A stretch of 8,788 bases of DNA. Origin: an uncultured Porphyromonadaceae bacterium. Lineage in GTDB: Bacteria > Bacteroidota > Bacteroidia > Bacteroidales > Muribaculaceae. The notes under the pieces are model-generated. The model was not told where the DNA came from. It saw nothing but the letters and a program-made list of their open reading frames with translations, and did not search any database. Positions 1 to 5,971 of the stretch are shown piece by piece. The stretch's first letter is position 1. Every line of letters begins with the position of its first letter. The stretch lies in contig CAJKBH010000060.1 in the NCBI GenBank assembly GCA_905198125.1, forward strand, positions 1 through 8,788. The letters are read 5' to 3'. Position numbers and translations under genes: made by a program.

Positions 1-18
1 TGTTTTACTGCATGTTAC

Positions 19-55
19 AAAAAAAGAGGCTGCGCCATTTTGACACAGCCTCTTT
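19..55 (-). terminator. Rho-independent terminator of the NlpC/P60 gene
   Basis: A perfect 10-bp inverted repeat, AAAGAGGCTG (23-32) and CAGCCTCTTT (46-55), encloses a 13-base loop. Read on the minus strand, the stem is followed directly by seven T residues (complement of the A run at 19-25). It lies 56 bases after the stop codon of the NlpC/P60 gene, so it most likely ends that transcript. Confidence 0.9.
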
Positions 56-110
56 ATATTCCGTCATCTGTCCGGAATAATAAATTCTTAATGGTATTGT
101 TTCCGAAGTC

Positions 111-725
111 TTAGTCAATCACCCGACGTGCAAAGAGGAAACGCCTTGCGTAATTACCCGACACCTCATTTACGGTAATTCCTTTACGTGTGCTGGCATG
201 TATGAACTTGATTTCGCCGGTCTCAGGATTGGAGGATACACAGATTCCTACATGACCCACATTGCGTCCGCTGCGCGGGCTGGTGAAGAAAATCAGGTCT
301 CCTGTCCGGATGTCCTTGCGGTCTATCTTGGTGCCCTGTGTGGACTGTGTGCGCGAACAGGGACTGAGGCTGATGCCGAACTGCTTGAATACATAGCTTG
401 AGAAGCCTGAACAATCGAAAGCATTCGGACCTTTCATACCGTATCGGTAGGGTTTGCCAAGATGCTTCTTTGCCTCCTTCAGCAGGTCCATGGCCATTGC
501 GGGTACAGTCAGCAACGGATTTTCACGCTTTTCTACATCTTCTTTAATCAGATTCGCCACCGAAGACATATCCATCTTCGTGTTGACGTTGGCCAGACGT
601 GCGTGTGCTGCCTTGTGGGCGGCCATCGAACGGTTATGCTTGGTTTCGTTACTTATGTTTTGTGCCATACCGGACATGACTACACCAGCCGCTATCAGCA
701 CACTTGTAATGAGTCTTAATTTCAT
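111..725 (-). CDS. Exported NlpC/P60 family cell-wall peptidase
   Basis: This 204-residue protein is a predicted peptidoglycan endopeptidase. NlpC/P60 enzymes usually cut the bond between D-Glu and the diamino acid in stem peptides. An N-terminal signal peptide (about residues 1-21, ending SGMAQ) points to export. A short basic and polar region follows, then the catalytic domain from about residue 78. The nucleophile is Cys105 in FDCSGF, the catalytic His is His158 in GHVGIC, and His176 in FIHAS is the probable third residue. The preceding KPYRYG and the TGDLIFF strand are also typical. The reading frame stays open upstream, but I chose the ATG at 725 because it starts the signal peptide and because the promoter lies at 824-855, inside the longer frame. 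The gene is monocistronic, with its own promoter and terminator. The exact bond cleaved cannot be told from sequence. Confidence 0.92.
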   Translation of the reverse strand: MKLRLITSVLIAAGVVMSGMAQNISNETKHNRSMAAHKAAHARLANVNTKMDMSSVANLIKEDVEKRENPLLTVPAMAMDLLKEAKKHLGKPYRYGMKGPNAFDCSGFSSYVFKQFGISLSPCSRTQSTQGTKIDRKDIRTGDLIFFTSPRSGRNVGHVGICVSSNPETGEIKFIHASTRKGITVNEVSGNYARRFLFARRVID

Positions 726-740
726 GTTGTTGTTTGCTAC

Positions 741-763
741 GAATGCACCGCTACCGTGCATTC
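741..763 (-). promoter_or_regulatory. 5' leader hairpin of the NlpC/P60 gene
   Basis: An 8-bp perfect inverted repeat, GAATGCAC (741-748) and GTGCATTC (756-763), has a 7-base loop. It lies in the predicted untranslated leader and ends 15 bases before the start codon. It could influence translation or mRNA stability. No T tract follows, so it is not an intrinsic terminator. Confidence 0.5.
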
Positions 764-783
764 TCGTTCCGCAGGATGGCATC

Positions 784-807
784 TTATTCCATAAGAAAAC
801 CCTCCTT
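784..807 (-). promoter_or_regulatory. Leader mini-ORF with strong Shine-Dalgarno sequence
   Basis: On the minus strand AAGGAGGG (807-800) is followed after 7 bases by ATG GAA TAA (792-784), a start codon, one sense codon and a stop. This is an ideal ribosome-binding arrangement, placed in the leader of the NlpC/P60 gene downstream of its predicted promoter. Bacteroidetes seldom use Shine-Dalgarno sites, so it stands out. It may be chance in an A/G-rich stretch, or a ribosome-loading or standby site. Confidence 0.3.
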
Positions 808-823
808 TTTCTTCTTTCGTTTG

Positions 824-855
824 CAAAATTAACTAAACTTTTCCATAATTCCAAA
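824..855 (-). promoter_or_regulatory. Bacteroidetes-type promoter of the NlpC/P60 gene
   Basis: On the minus strand TTTG (855-852) is separated by exactly 20 bases from TAATTTTG (831-824), which fits the Bacteroides -33/-7 consensus TTTG, 19-21 bases, TAnnTTTG. Transcription would start near 817-820, giving a leader of about 90 bases before the ATG at 725. The promoter lies inside the longest open frame and so argues for the shorter protein start. Confidence 0.75.
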
Positions 856-948
856 TGTTTCTATCTCATTTTGTGGTTATTATCAGCATTTTAAATATTA
901 TTAGCTTTTGGCACACTTTAACGAATGTGTGCAAAAACAGCCGGAACA

Positions 949-989
949 GAAGTCCCTCACCTGCTTTTTTATCGCTGGTGAGGGACTTC
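949..989 (-). terminator. Strong hairpin downstream of the frameshifted gene
   Basis: A perfect 12-bp inverted repeat, GAAGTCCCTCAC (949-960) and GTGAGGGACTTC (978-989), has a 17-base loop whose outer C/G can add one more pair. It lies 28 bases past the stop codon of the secreted protein gene and before the next promoter, so transcript termination or 3'-end protection is its likely role. No T run directly follows the stem on either strand. The nearest on the minus strand is a T5 about a dozen bases further on, so the intrinsic-terminator call is less certain than for the others here. Confidence 0.6.
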
Positions 990-1017
990 GTTATGCAAAT
1001 TGATATATGCAATATAC

Positions 1018-1818
1018 CTACTTGATAATCACTGTTTTTGACTTACCTTCTTCAAGTATTACATAAACTCCCGCCTTGCTTGGCTTTTCCGCCAGTTTCA
1101 GCCCGTCCAAAGTAAAATATTCAGTCTCTGATTCTTCATTCATCTTAATTCCATTAACTGATGTGGGAGTCGGAGGATTAGGAGACGCCTTGATAATGTT
1201 CAATTGGATTATATCGTCGGATCCTAAGCCGAATCTCTCGCCGTAATACTTCATAGTTCCTTCACTCGTGAGTTCGACAGGATCTGCATATCGTACGAAT
1301 TTATTATCCTCTGATTCCTCCTTGATCATTTCACTTTTACTATCACTTTCGGTGGCCGCAGCAGGAATCCACTGATAATATACCTTGACGTTTTCTCCTT
1401 CCGGCACCTCAAATGTCAGAGTCGCAGACTCATCGGTTATACTATATGAATCTTCAGCTATATTTCCATTCACCTTTGCTATCACAGCACCGTGTTGCGG
1501 CTTCTCATAGGGATAATACCTGAATAATGCGAAACCAGGCGTTCTATTGGATCGAATTTGAAAATTACTACCGCTAACCCCCATAGTCTTATCTAATTTA
1601 TCCTCAAACTTTATTGTGATACCATTCTGCTCAAAGTCATCGAAGCTAATTGTCATTTTCTTTGGCGTATCACTTAGTGTAAGGTTGGCAGATGTCTGTT
1701 TGGTAGGATAGCAAAGGTACTTGTCTGATGTAGTATCCTGACACTTCAAAGAATACACATCCTCAGAGGTATTAGTGGATGTTTCTGCATTCAATTGAAA
1801 TCTATAAGGAGGATCCGG
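1018..1818 (-). pseudogene. C-terminal part of a frameshifted secreted multi-domain protein
   Basis: This frame is open from 1818 down to the stop at 1018 and continues the protein begun at 2356 after a +1 shift. It has no convincing start of its own: the first usable codon is TTG at 1794, and there is no signal peptide. Residue numbers here count from that TTG. Residues up to about 105 look like the second half of a beta-rich Bacteroidales module, ending in the FRYYPYEKPQ strand. Residues about 112-200 resemble a chitobiase/hexosaminidase C-terminal-like beta domain (VKVYYQWIP, then VRYADPVELTSEGTMKYYG). A proline-rich linker (NPPTPT) follows. The last 45 residues, with FTLDGLKL and AGVYVILEEGKSKTVIIK, look like the short C-terminal domain common on exported Bacteroidales proteins. 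No catalytic motif is visible. It may be a true pseudogene, a phase-variable allele or a sequencing error. Confidence 0.7.
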
Positions 1819-2356
1819 TTATGATTTTTGAATAAAAGCTTTCTTCCGTATTCCAATACTCCGAAATAATATCAGGTGTAGACCCTATTAATGTCCTTCC
1901 GTCACTGCTATATTGCAGATAACACAACTTCTTATTCTTAAAATAATCAGTGTTCACCAACACATAACTATCATCTTCTCCTGTTGTTAGGTCAGCTTTG
2001 CTTTTAACCTTTCGATATTCTCCAAATTGCGGATCTATAACCGTCAATTGATAAGTAGCGCTTAGCTTCTTATTCAAATTATCAGGATCCGTATATACCG
2101 CTGTTACATAGGCTTGGCCAATTCCGTTTAAACTCACTTCTCCGGATGACGTTACTTCAAATACATCGGTATTATTCGCTGCATAAGTCACGTTAGCCAT
2201 GGACATTCCATCATCCATGATTAATTCGGGCAGTACCACTTCGGTCTGACCGATATATGCGAGTCCTGATCTGACACTGAATTCAAATGTCTCAGCCCTC
2301 AGCATACCTGTTATCGTCAGCATCATTGCCGATGCCAACAACATAAGTTTTTTCAT
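1802..2356 (-). CDS. N-terminal part of a frameshifted secreted protein with a Big_2-like domain
   Basis: The frame encodes 184 residues before a TAG at 1802. Residues 1-21 form a signal peptide ending MLRA, so the product is exported. Residues about 24-108 resemble a bacterial Ig-like (Big_2) domain, with YAANNTDVFEVTSSGEV and a closing YQLTVID. Residues about 112-184 start a second module (YRKVKSKADLTTGEDDSYVLVNT), of a type frequent in uncharacterised Bacteroidales surface proteins. This module is cut by the stop and continues in the other frame from 1818, so the intact gene would span 1018-2356 and encode about 445 residues. The function is unknown; the domains suggest adhesion or carbohydrate contact, but that is inference. 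A weak -7-like TAATATTG lies at 2391-2384 with no matching -33 element. Confidence 0.7.
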   Translation of the reverse strand: MKKLMLLASAMMLTITGMLRAETFEFSVRSGLAYIGQTEVVLPELIMDDGMSMANVTYAANNTDVFEVTSSGEVSLNGIGQAYVTAVYTDPDNLNKKLSATYQLTVIDPQFGEYRKVKSKADLTTGEDDSYVLVNTDYFKNKKLCYLQYSSDGRTLIGSTPDIISEYWNTEESFYSKIITGSSL

Positions 2357-2394
2357 AAGCTGTTAGTGTTGGGTTAATTATACCAATATTATAG

Positions 2395-2408
2395 CGGCAT
2401 TAATGCCG
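2395..2408. promoter_or_regulatory. 14-bp perfect palindrome between ompA-like gene and secreted protein gene
   Basis: CGGCATTAATGCCG equals its own reverse complement. It sits 39 bases upstream of the ATG at 2356 and next to a weak -7-like element (2391-2384). The position would suit an operator for the secreted protein gene, or a short hairpin at the end of the preceding operon. No T tract follows, so intrinsic termination is unlikely. Confidence 0.4.
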
Positions 2409-2442
2409 ATTGCGTTAGAATTTATGCCGGATGCGTTAGAAT
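2401..2442. repeat. Tandem 21-bp duplication at the 3' end of the OmpA-domain gene
   Basis: Positions 2401-2421 and 2422-2442 match at 18 of 21 bases and share TGCGTTAGAAT and ATGCCG. The second unit contains the final codons and the TAA (2436-2438) of the OmpA-domain gene. The first repeats the same sequence beyond it, in the same frame, including a second TAA (2415-2417). It looks like an old local duplication. Confidence 0.7.
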
Positions 2443-3128
2443 ACTATCCGGCCTTTCTTGGCCTGTTCAAGCATCTTCTTGCCAGGCATCAGATATACTT
2501 CAAGTCGACGGTTTTTGGCGCGGTTGTTCATAGTATTGTTTTCCACCAACGGCATCTCGTCGCCGTAAGAATACGGGAACAGCCAATTGGTGTTGACATG
2601 CTGGTTCTCAAACCATTCAAACACTGCTTCCGAGCGTTCTTCAGTCAGTTTGTCACGGTATATTTCCGACCCGGTGTTGTCGGTATGCATCACCATCAGC
2701 ACACGGTACATGTCCGGATCCTTCAGGTATCTTTTCAATGGGGCAAGCAACTGCAATGCAGCCGGGCGCAATTTAGTCTCGTTTGGCATGAACAGTTTGG
2801 AGGCCGGTATCGTAACCAACAGCACTTCCTTGTTGCGGAAGGTCTCGACCGTGCAGCCGTTCTTGGAATTATATTCTCTGTTGTGAAGGCGGTTTCTACC
2901 CTCTTTCTCCTGAAATTTCCTTATCAGATCTGCGCTTTTGGCATCCAGTGGCACACTGTTAAGCATCTCGACAAACGATAAGTCGTCGAGATCATCGCTA
3001 CGCTGCGCTTCCTTCTGAGCCTGAACCTGCTTAGGCTTCTGCGCAATCGCGGGCTGCGTCACACATACCGCTCCGCACAGCGCAAGTCCTGCAAATATAT
3101 CACATATTATCCTCGATGGATTCCTCAT
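2436..3128 (-). CDS. Periplasmic OmpA C-terminal domain protein (peptidoglycan binding)
   Basis: This 230-residue protein has a signal peptide (about residues 1-29, ending PAIA) and a Gln/Lys-rich linker. An OmpA-like domain spans about residues 102-217. OmpA-like domains bind meso-diaminopimelate in peptidoglycan non-covalently. The key pair is present: Asp150 in HTDNTGS and Arg165 in EERSEAV, with the same 15-residue spacing as Asp271 and Arg286 of E. coli OmpA. The closing NNRAKNRRLEVYL is also typical. There is no beta-barrel and no good lipobox, so it is probably a soluble or loosely attached periplasmic protein. Its start overlaps the 3' end of the preceding gene by 29 bases. No other start would keep the signal peptide, so the overlap appears real and suggests coupled translation. 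It is last in the DUF4290-murA-rimM operon. Confidence 0.88.
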   Translation of the reverse strand: MRNPSRIICDIFAGLALCGAVCVTQPAIAQKPKQVQAQKEAQRSDDLDDLSFVEMLNSVPLDAKSADLIRKFQEKEGRNRLHNREYNSKNGCTVETFRNKEVLLVTIPASKLFMPNETKLRPAALQLLAPLKRYLKDPDMYRVLMVMHTDNTGSEIYRDKLTEERSEAVFEWFENQHVNTNWLFPYSYGDEMPLVENNTMNNRAKNRRLEVYLMPGKKMLEQAKKGRIVF

Positions 3129-3432
3129 ATTCTATTTCTCCTTTCACTATCAGATCCACATCGGCCGGATCCATCTCTATTTCCTGATCCTTCTTAAGCT
3201 GGGCCTTTACGTATGTCGTCAGGCGTGTCAGGTCATGTTCTTCCTCCTCTGTTACTTCAGAGTTCAGATCAAGATAGCCGTTCTTCTCATACCATTCCCA
3301 GATAATGTCGATCACATACAGTATCTCATCGTCATCATAACGCGCGTTTACGTTCTCGGGCAGTGTCTTGCGGATGAATGCTATCGCATTGTCCTCGTCA
3401 TATAGTGTTTCTTCGCTCATGGCTTCAATCAT
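3100..3432 (-). CDS. Small acidic cytoplasmic protein of unknown function
   Basis: The frame gives 110 residues from the ATG at 3432, or 106 from a second ATG at 3420 (MSEETLYDEDN). I do not recognise a characterised family. The protein is strongly acidic (EEEE, DDDE and a Glu/Asp-rich C-terminus), with no signal peptide or membrane segment. A central hydrophobic and aromatic stretch (ILYVIDIIWEWYEKNGYL) suggests a small helical fold. The ATG at 3432 overlaps the rimM stop by 8 bases, while the one at 3420 starts 4 bases after it; either fits a co-transcribed gene. Its 3' end runs 29 bases into the signal-peptide region of the OmpA-domain gene. The coding assignment rests on this packing and on a plausible protein composition. 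A role beside rimM is only inference. Confidence 0.8.
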   Translation of the reverse strand: MIEAMSEETLYDEDNAIAFIRKTLPENVNARYDDDEILYVIDIIWEWYEKNGYLDLNSEVTEEEEHDLTRLTTYVKAQLKKDQEIEMDPADVDLIVKGEIEYEESIEDNM

Positions 3433-3961
3433 TTAATTTTATAATATCCTCCGGCACATCCACAACAATGGTTTCGGAGCCCTCGTCTATGCTTTCGATA
3501 AAATCGTCTATCAGCGGAATGAATATCTCACCCCTGTCGCCTTCCACTACCAGCAATGTATTGATGGTCGAATCATCGATTCTATCCACGGTCCCTAAGA
3601 ATCCTGCATTTACATCCTCTACGCGGTATCCTATCAACTCGTCTTCAAGAAGGTCACCCTCCTCCATGTCCATGTATTCAAGCAGGTTCTTGCGGATGCC
3701 GTATATCGGCTTGTTCACGAATGCCGTGGCTTCCTCCACATCGTCCACACCCCGAAGTTTGATCAGATAGCTGGTCGCTCCCTTGGAACGTATGCTGTCG
3801 GCATAAAACGGCACAAACAGGCCGTCCACGGGTATTACCAGAGGATTCCCGTCCTCAAGATATTCAGGCCCCACATCCAGCAATGCGTTCAATTCCCCCT
3901 TGAGCGCATGCGTTTTCTGGAACTTGCCTATCTCAATTATTTCTTCCTCCTTTATCATCAA
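3425..3961 (-). CDS. rimM: Ribosome maturation factor RimM
   Basis: RimM helps the 3' (head) domain of the 30S subunit mature and binds ribosomal protein S19. This 178-residue product is close to the usual length (182 in E. coli). The N-terminal beta-barrel starts with the family signature IGKFQKTHALKGEL (residues 11-24), and its second half has YLIKLRGVDDVEEA. The C-terminal PRC-barrel domain starts near residue 104 with LIGYRVEDVNAGFLGTVDRI and ends with EIFIPLIDDFIESID and IVVDVPEDII. Two ATG codons are adjacent (3961 and 3958); I kept the first. The gene lies 65 bases after murA. I find no promoter or terminator in that gap, only a 10-bp ACAGATCTGT palindrome (3973-3982), so it is probably in the same transcript. 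The small acidic gene follows with overlap. Confidence 0.93.
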   Translation of the reverse strand: MMIKEEEIIEIGKFQKTHALKGELNALLDVGPEYLEDGNPLVIPVDGLFVPFYADSIRSKGATSYLIKLRGVDDVEEATAFVNKPIYGIRKNLLEYMDMEEGDLLEDELIGYRVEDVNAGFLGTVDRIDDSTINTLLVVEGDRGEIFIPLIDDFIESIDEGSETIVVDVPEDIIKLND

Positions 3962-4026
3962 TGGGTCTGTTTACAGATCTGTTTATTTCTATCGTTTGCC
4001 TCAACCGTATATGCGGCGGAAGCACG

Positions 4027-5340
4027 TCATTCTTCTATTCTAATGATTTTTGCCCCCAATTTGTTGAGTCGGCCATCGATGTTGGCATAACCGCGATCTA
4101 TCTGGTTGATGTTCTGTATCCGGCTCGTGCCTTTGGCACCCATAGCCGCTATCAGCATCGCTATGCCGGCCCGGATATCGGGCGACACCATATCGGTGGC
4201 GCGCAGACAATGGAACTTTCCGGCTCCTATCACCACCGCACGATGCGGATCGCAAAGTATGATGCGCGCTCCCATGTCCAAGAGCTTATCGACAAAGAAC
4301 AGGCGACTCTCGAACATCTTCTGATGTATCAGCACACTGCCGCGCGCCTGCGTGGCGACTACCAGCATGATACTGATCAGGTCAGGCGACAGACCGGGCC
4401 ACGGCGCGTCGGCTATGGTCATGATTGATTTGTCCATGAACTGGTCTATCTCGTATATCTCCTTCTGGTTCACACGGATGTTGTCATCCTCTATCTCCAT
4501 GCTGACACCTAAGCGGGCGAATGCCTCCGGCATCATGCCTAAATCGCGTACGCCCACATCCTTCAGCAACAGATTGGAGCCTGTCATGGCAGCCATTCCC
4601 ACGAAGCTGCCCACCTCTATCATGTCTGGAAGCAGCCTATGGGTGGTGCCGTGCAATTCGCTTACGCCCTCAATTTCCAGCAGATTGGAACCTATGCCTG
4701 ATATCCTGGCGCCCATGCCTACGAGCATCCGGCACAACTGCTGTATGTAGGGCTCGCAGGCAGCGTTATATATCACTGTCTTTCCTTTGGCAAGAACGGC
4801 GGCCATCAGTATATTGGCCGTACCGGTCACCGAGGCCTCGTCAAGAAGCATATACGTGCCTCTGAGTCCGTTTTTAGCCGACACCTGATACGTACGGTAT
4901 TCCTGATTGTATTCCACCTGTGCGCCCAGCTTGCTGAACCCTACGAAATGGGTGTCCATTCTGCGGCGTCCTATCTTGTCGCCTCCCGGTTTGGGCATCA
5001 ATGCCTCACCATACCGGGCCAACAGAGGTCCGAGTATCATCACTGATCCTCGCAGCGACGCGGCCTTCTTGCTGTATTTCTCGCTCTTAAGATAGTCCAG
5101 ATTGATGCTGTCGGCCTGAAACTCGCACTCACGGGGTGTGATATAATGAACCTTGACACCCATATCCGCCAGCATCGCTATCAGATTCCTGACATCCGAA
5201 ATTTCCGGCAGGTTCGTAATCGTCACCTTGTCACTGGTCAGCAACGTGGCGCATATCACTTCCAGCGCCTCGTTCTTGGCACCGTTGATACTTATCTCGC
5301 CATGCAGCGCATGACCGCCCTCAACTATGAAACTGCTCAT
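4027..5340 (-). CDS. murA: UDP-N-acetylglucosamine 1-carboxyvinyltransferase MurA (Asp active-site variant)
   Basis: MurA transfers enolpyruvate from phosphoenolpyruvate to UDP-GlcNAc, the first committed step of peptidoglycan synthesis, in the cytoplasm. The 437 residues are slightly longer than E. coli MurA (419). Conserved features include NGAKNEAL with Lys22 and Asn23, Asp320 in APWPGLSPDL (matching the catalytic Asp305 of E. coli), Arg346 in FESRLFF, and SPDIRAGIA near Arg390. The active-site loop is unusual: PGGDKIGRRRMD has Asp121 where most MurA proteins have the fosfomycin-reactive cysteine (PGGCAIGARPVD). Cys-to-Asp replacement at this site is known to preserve activity and give fosfomycin insensitivity, as in Mycobacterium and Chlamydia. 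The start ATG overlaps the stop of the DUF4290 gene in an ATGA, which implies translational coupling. Confidence 0.97.
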   Translation of the reverse strand: MSSFIVEGGHALHGEISINGAKNEALEVICATLLTSDKVTITNLPEISDVRNLIAMLADMGVKVHYITPRECEFQADSINLDYLKSEKYSKKAASLRGSVMILGPLLARYGEALMPKPGGDKIGRRRMDTHFVGFSKLGAQVEYNQEYRTYQVSAKNGLRGTYMLLDEASVTGTANILMAAVLAKGKTVIYNAACEPYIQQLCRMLVGMGARISGIGSNLLEIEGVSELHGTTHRLLPDMIEVGSFVGMAAMTGSNLLLKDVGVRDLGMMPEAFARLGVSMEIEDDNIRVNQKEIYEIDQFMDKSIMTIADAPWPGLSPDLISIMLVVATQARGSVLIHQKMFESRLFFVDKLLDMGARIILCDPHRAVVIGAGKFHCLRATDMVSPDIRAGIAMLIAAMGAKGTSRIQNINQIDRGYANIDGRLNKLGAKIIRIEE

Positions 5341-5927
5341 TTCTTATGCTTCTTCTTCGATTGCTGCGCCTGAGGCGTCTCTTTGAAATCGCACAGATAA
5401 TATTGCTCGGGGTCCAAGGATATCTTGCCACCTGAGAAGAAAGCGAGATCGCGCAGAATCCGCGCATCGTCCACACCTTCCTTATTGTTCAGTTGCATCA
5501 CCTTCTTCATGTGGTTGGCTATTGTCAATATCAGGTCGTCGCGTTCAGGACCTTCCTCCATATCCGCTATCACCGGTATCATCTTCTCGACATACTTGCC
5601 GTAATGGCGTAAGGCTATATGACCGGATGTATAGGGAATGCGATCAGGCTTCGGATTGATCGCTTCGGCGGTTATCAACTCGTATGGAGCGTCCACGTCA
5701 AGACGGCACCCCGACATTATCTGCATCTGATCCCATATCTTGGACATGTCGCTGTCATCACCTATCAGCTCTGGAAACAGATTGGCCATTACATCGGCTA
5801 TCGCGTACGCGCAATTGTTGCGCTCCTCACGGTCCTCGAGATGCACACAGTATTCTATCAGAGTCTGGATTGTGCGTCCAAACTCCGGAAGTCGTAATTT
5901 TTCGTTATCTGTATTATACGGAATCAT
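5337..5927 (-). CDS. DUF4290 domain protein, first gene of the murA operon
   Basis: The protein of 196 residues matches the Bacteroidetes DUF4290 family, whose function is not established. Typical parts are the start MIPYNTDNEKLRLPEFGR, EDREERNNCAYAIADVMANLFPEL, and the central GHIALRHYGKYVEKMI. It appears largely helical and cytoplasmic, with a Lys-rich tail (KKKHKK) and no signal peptide. The frame is open back to an ATG at 5963, but I chose the ATG at 5927. The family begins there, and a well-formed promoter (5933-5964) overlaps the longer start. Its TGA overlaps the murA ATG by four bases, so the two are translated together. A role linked to cell-wall synthesis is suggested only by this constant neighbourhood, which I recall from other Bacteroidetes genomes. 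Confidence 0.93.
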   Translation of the reverse strand: MIPYNTDNEKLRLPEFGRTIQTLIEYCVHLEDREERNNCAYAIADVMANLFPELIGDDSDMSKIWDQMQIMSGCRLDVDAPYELITAEAINPKPDRIPYTSGHIALRHYGKYVEKMIPVIADMEEGPERDDLILTIANHMKKVMQLNNKEGVDDARILRDLAFFSGGKISLDPEQYYLCDFKETPQAQQSKKKHKK

Positions 5928-5932
5928 ATATG

Positions 5933-5964
5933 CAAAAATAGTCAATTCAATCCATTTAGACAAA
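5933..5964 (-). promoter_or_regulatory. Bacteroidetes-type promoter of the DUF4290-murA-rimM operon
   Basis: On the minus strand TTTG (5964-5961) is followed after exactly 20 bases by TATTTTTG (5940-5933), matching the -33/-7 consensus. Only five bases separate the -7 element from the ATG at 5927, so transcription would begin at or within a base or two of the start codon. The promoter lies right behind the GH31 gene, whose stop is at 5972. Confidence 0.7.
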
Positions 5965-5971
5965 CGTCACC

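Noticed and set aside
454..894. A 146-codon plus-strand open frame opposite the NlpC/P60 gene
   Set aside because: It is the shadow of the signal-peptide and leader region of a well-supported minus-strand gene, and it also runs through that gene's promoter.
1806..1835. AAGGAGG followed at 8 bases by ATG ATT TTT GAA TAA on the plus strand, at the frameshift junction
   Set aside because: The four-codon frame is antisense within a coding region, and Bacteroidetes make little use of such sites. Chance is the simpler explanation.
3973..3982. ACAGATCTGT palindrome in the murA-rimM gap as an operator
   Set aside because: Ten bases is short enough for chance, and there is no promoter in the 65-base gap for it to control.
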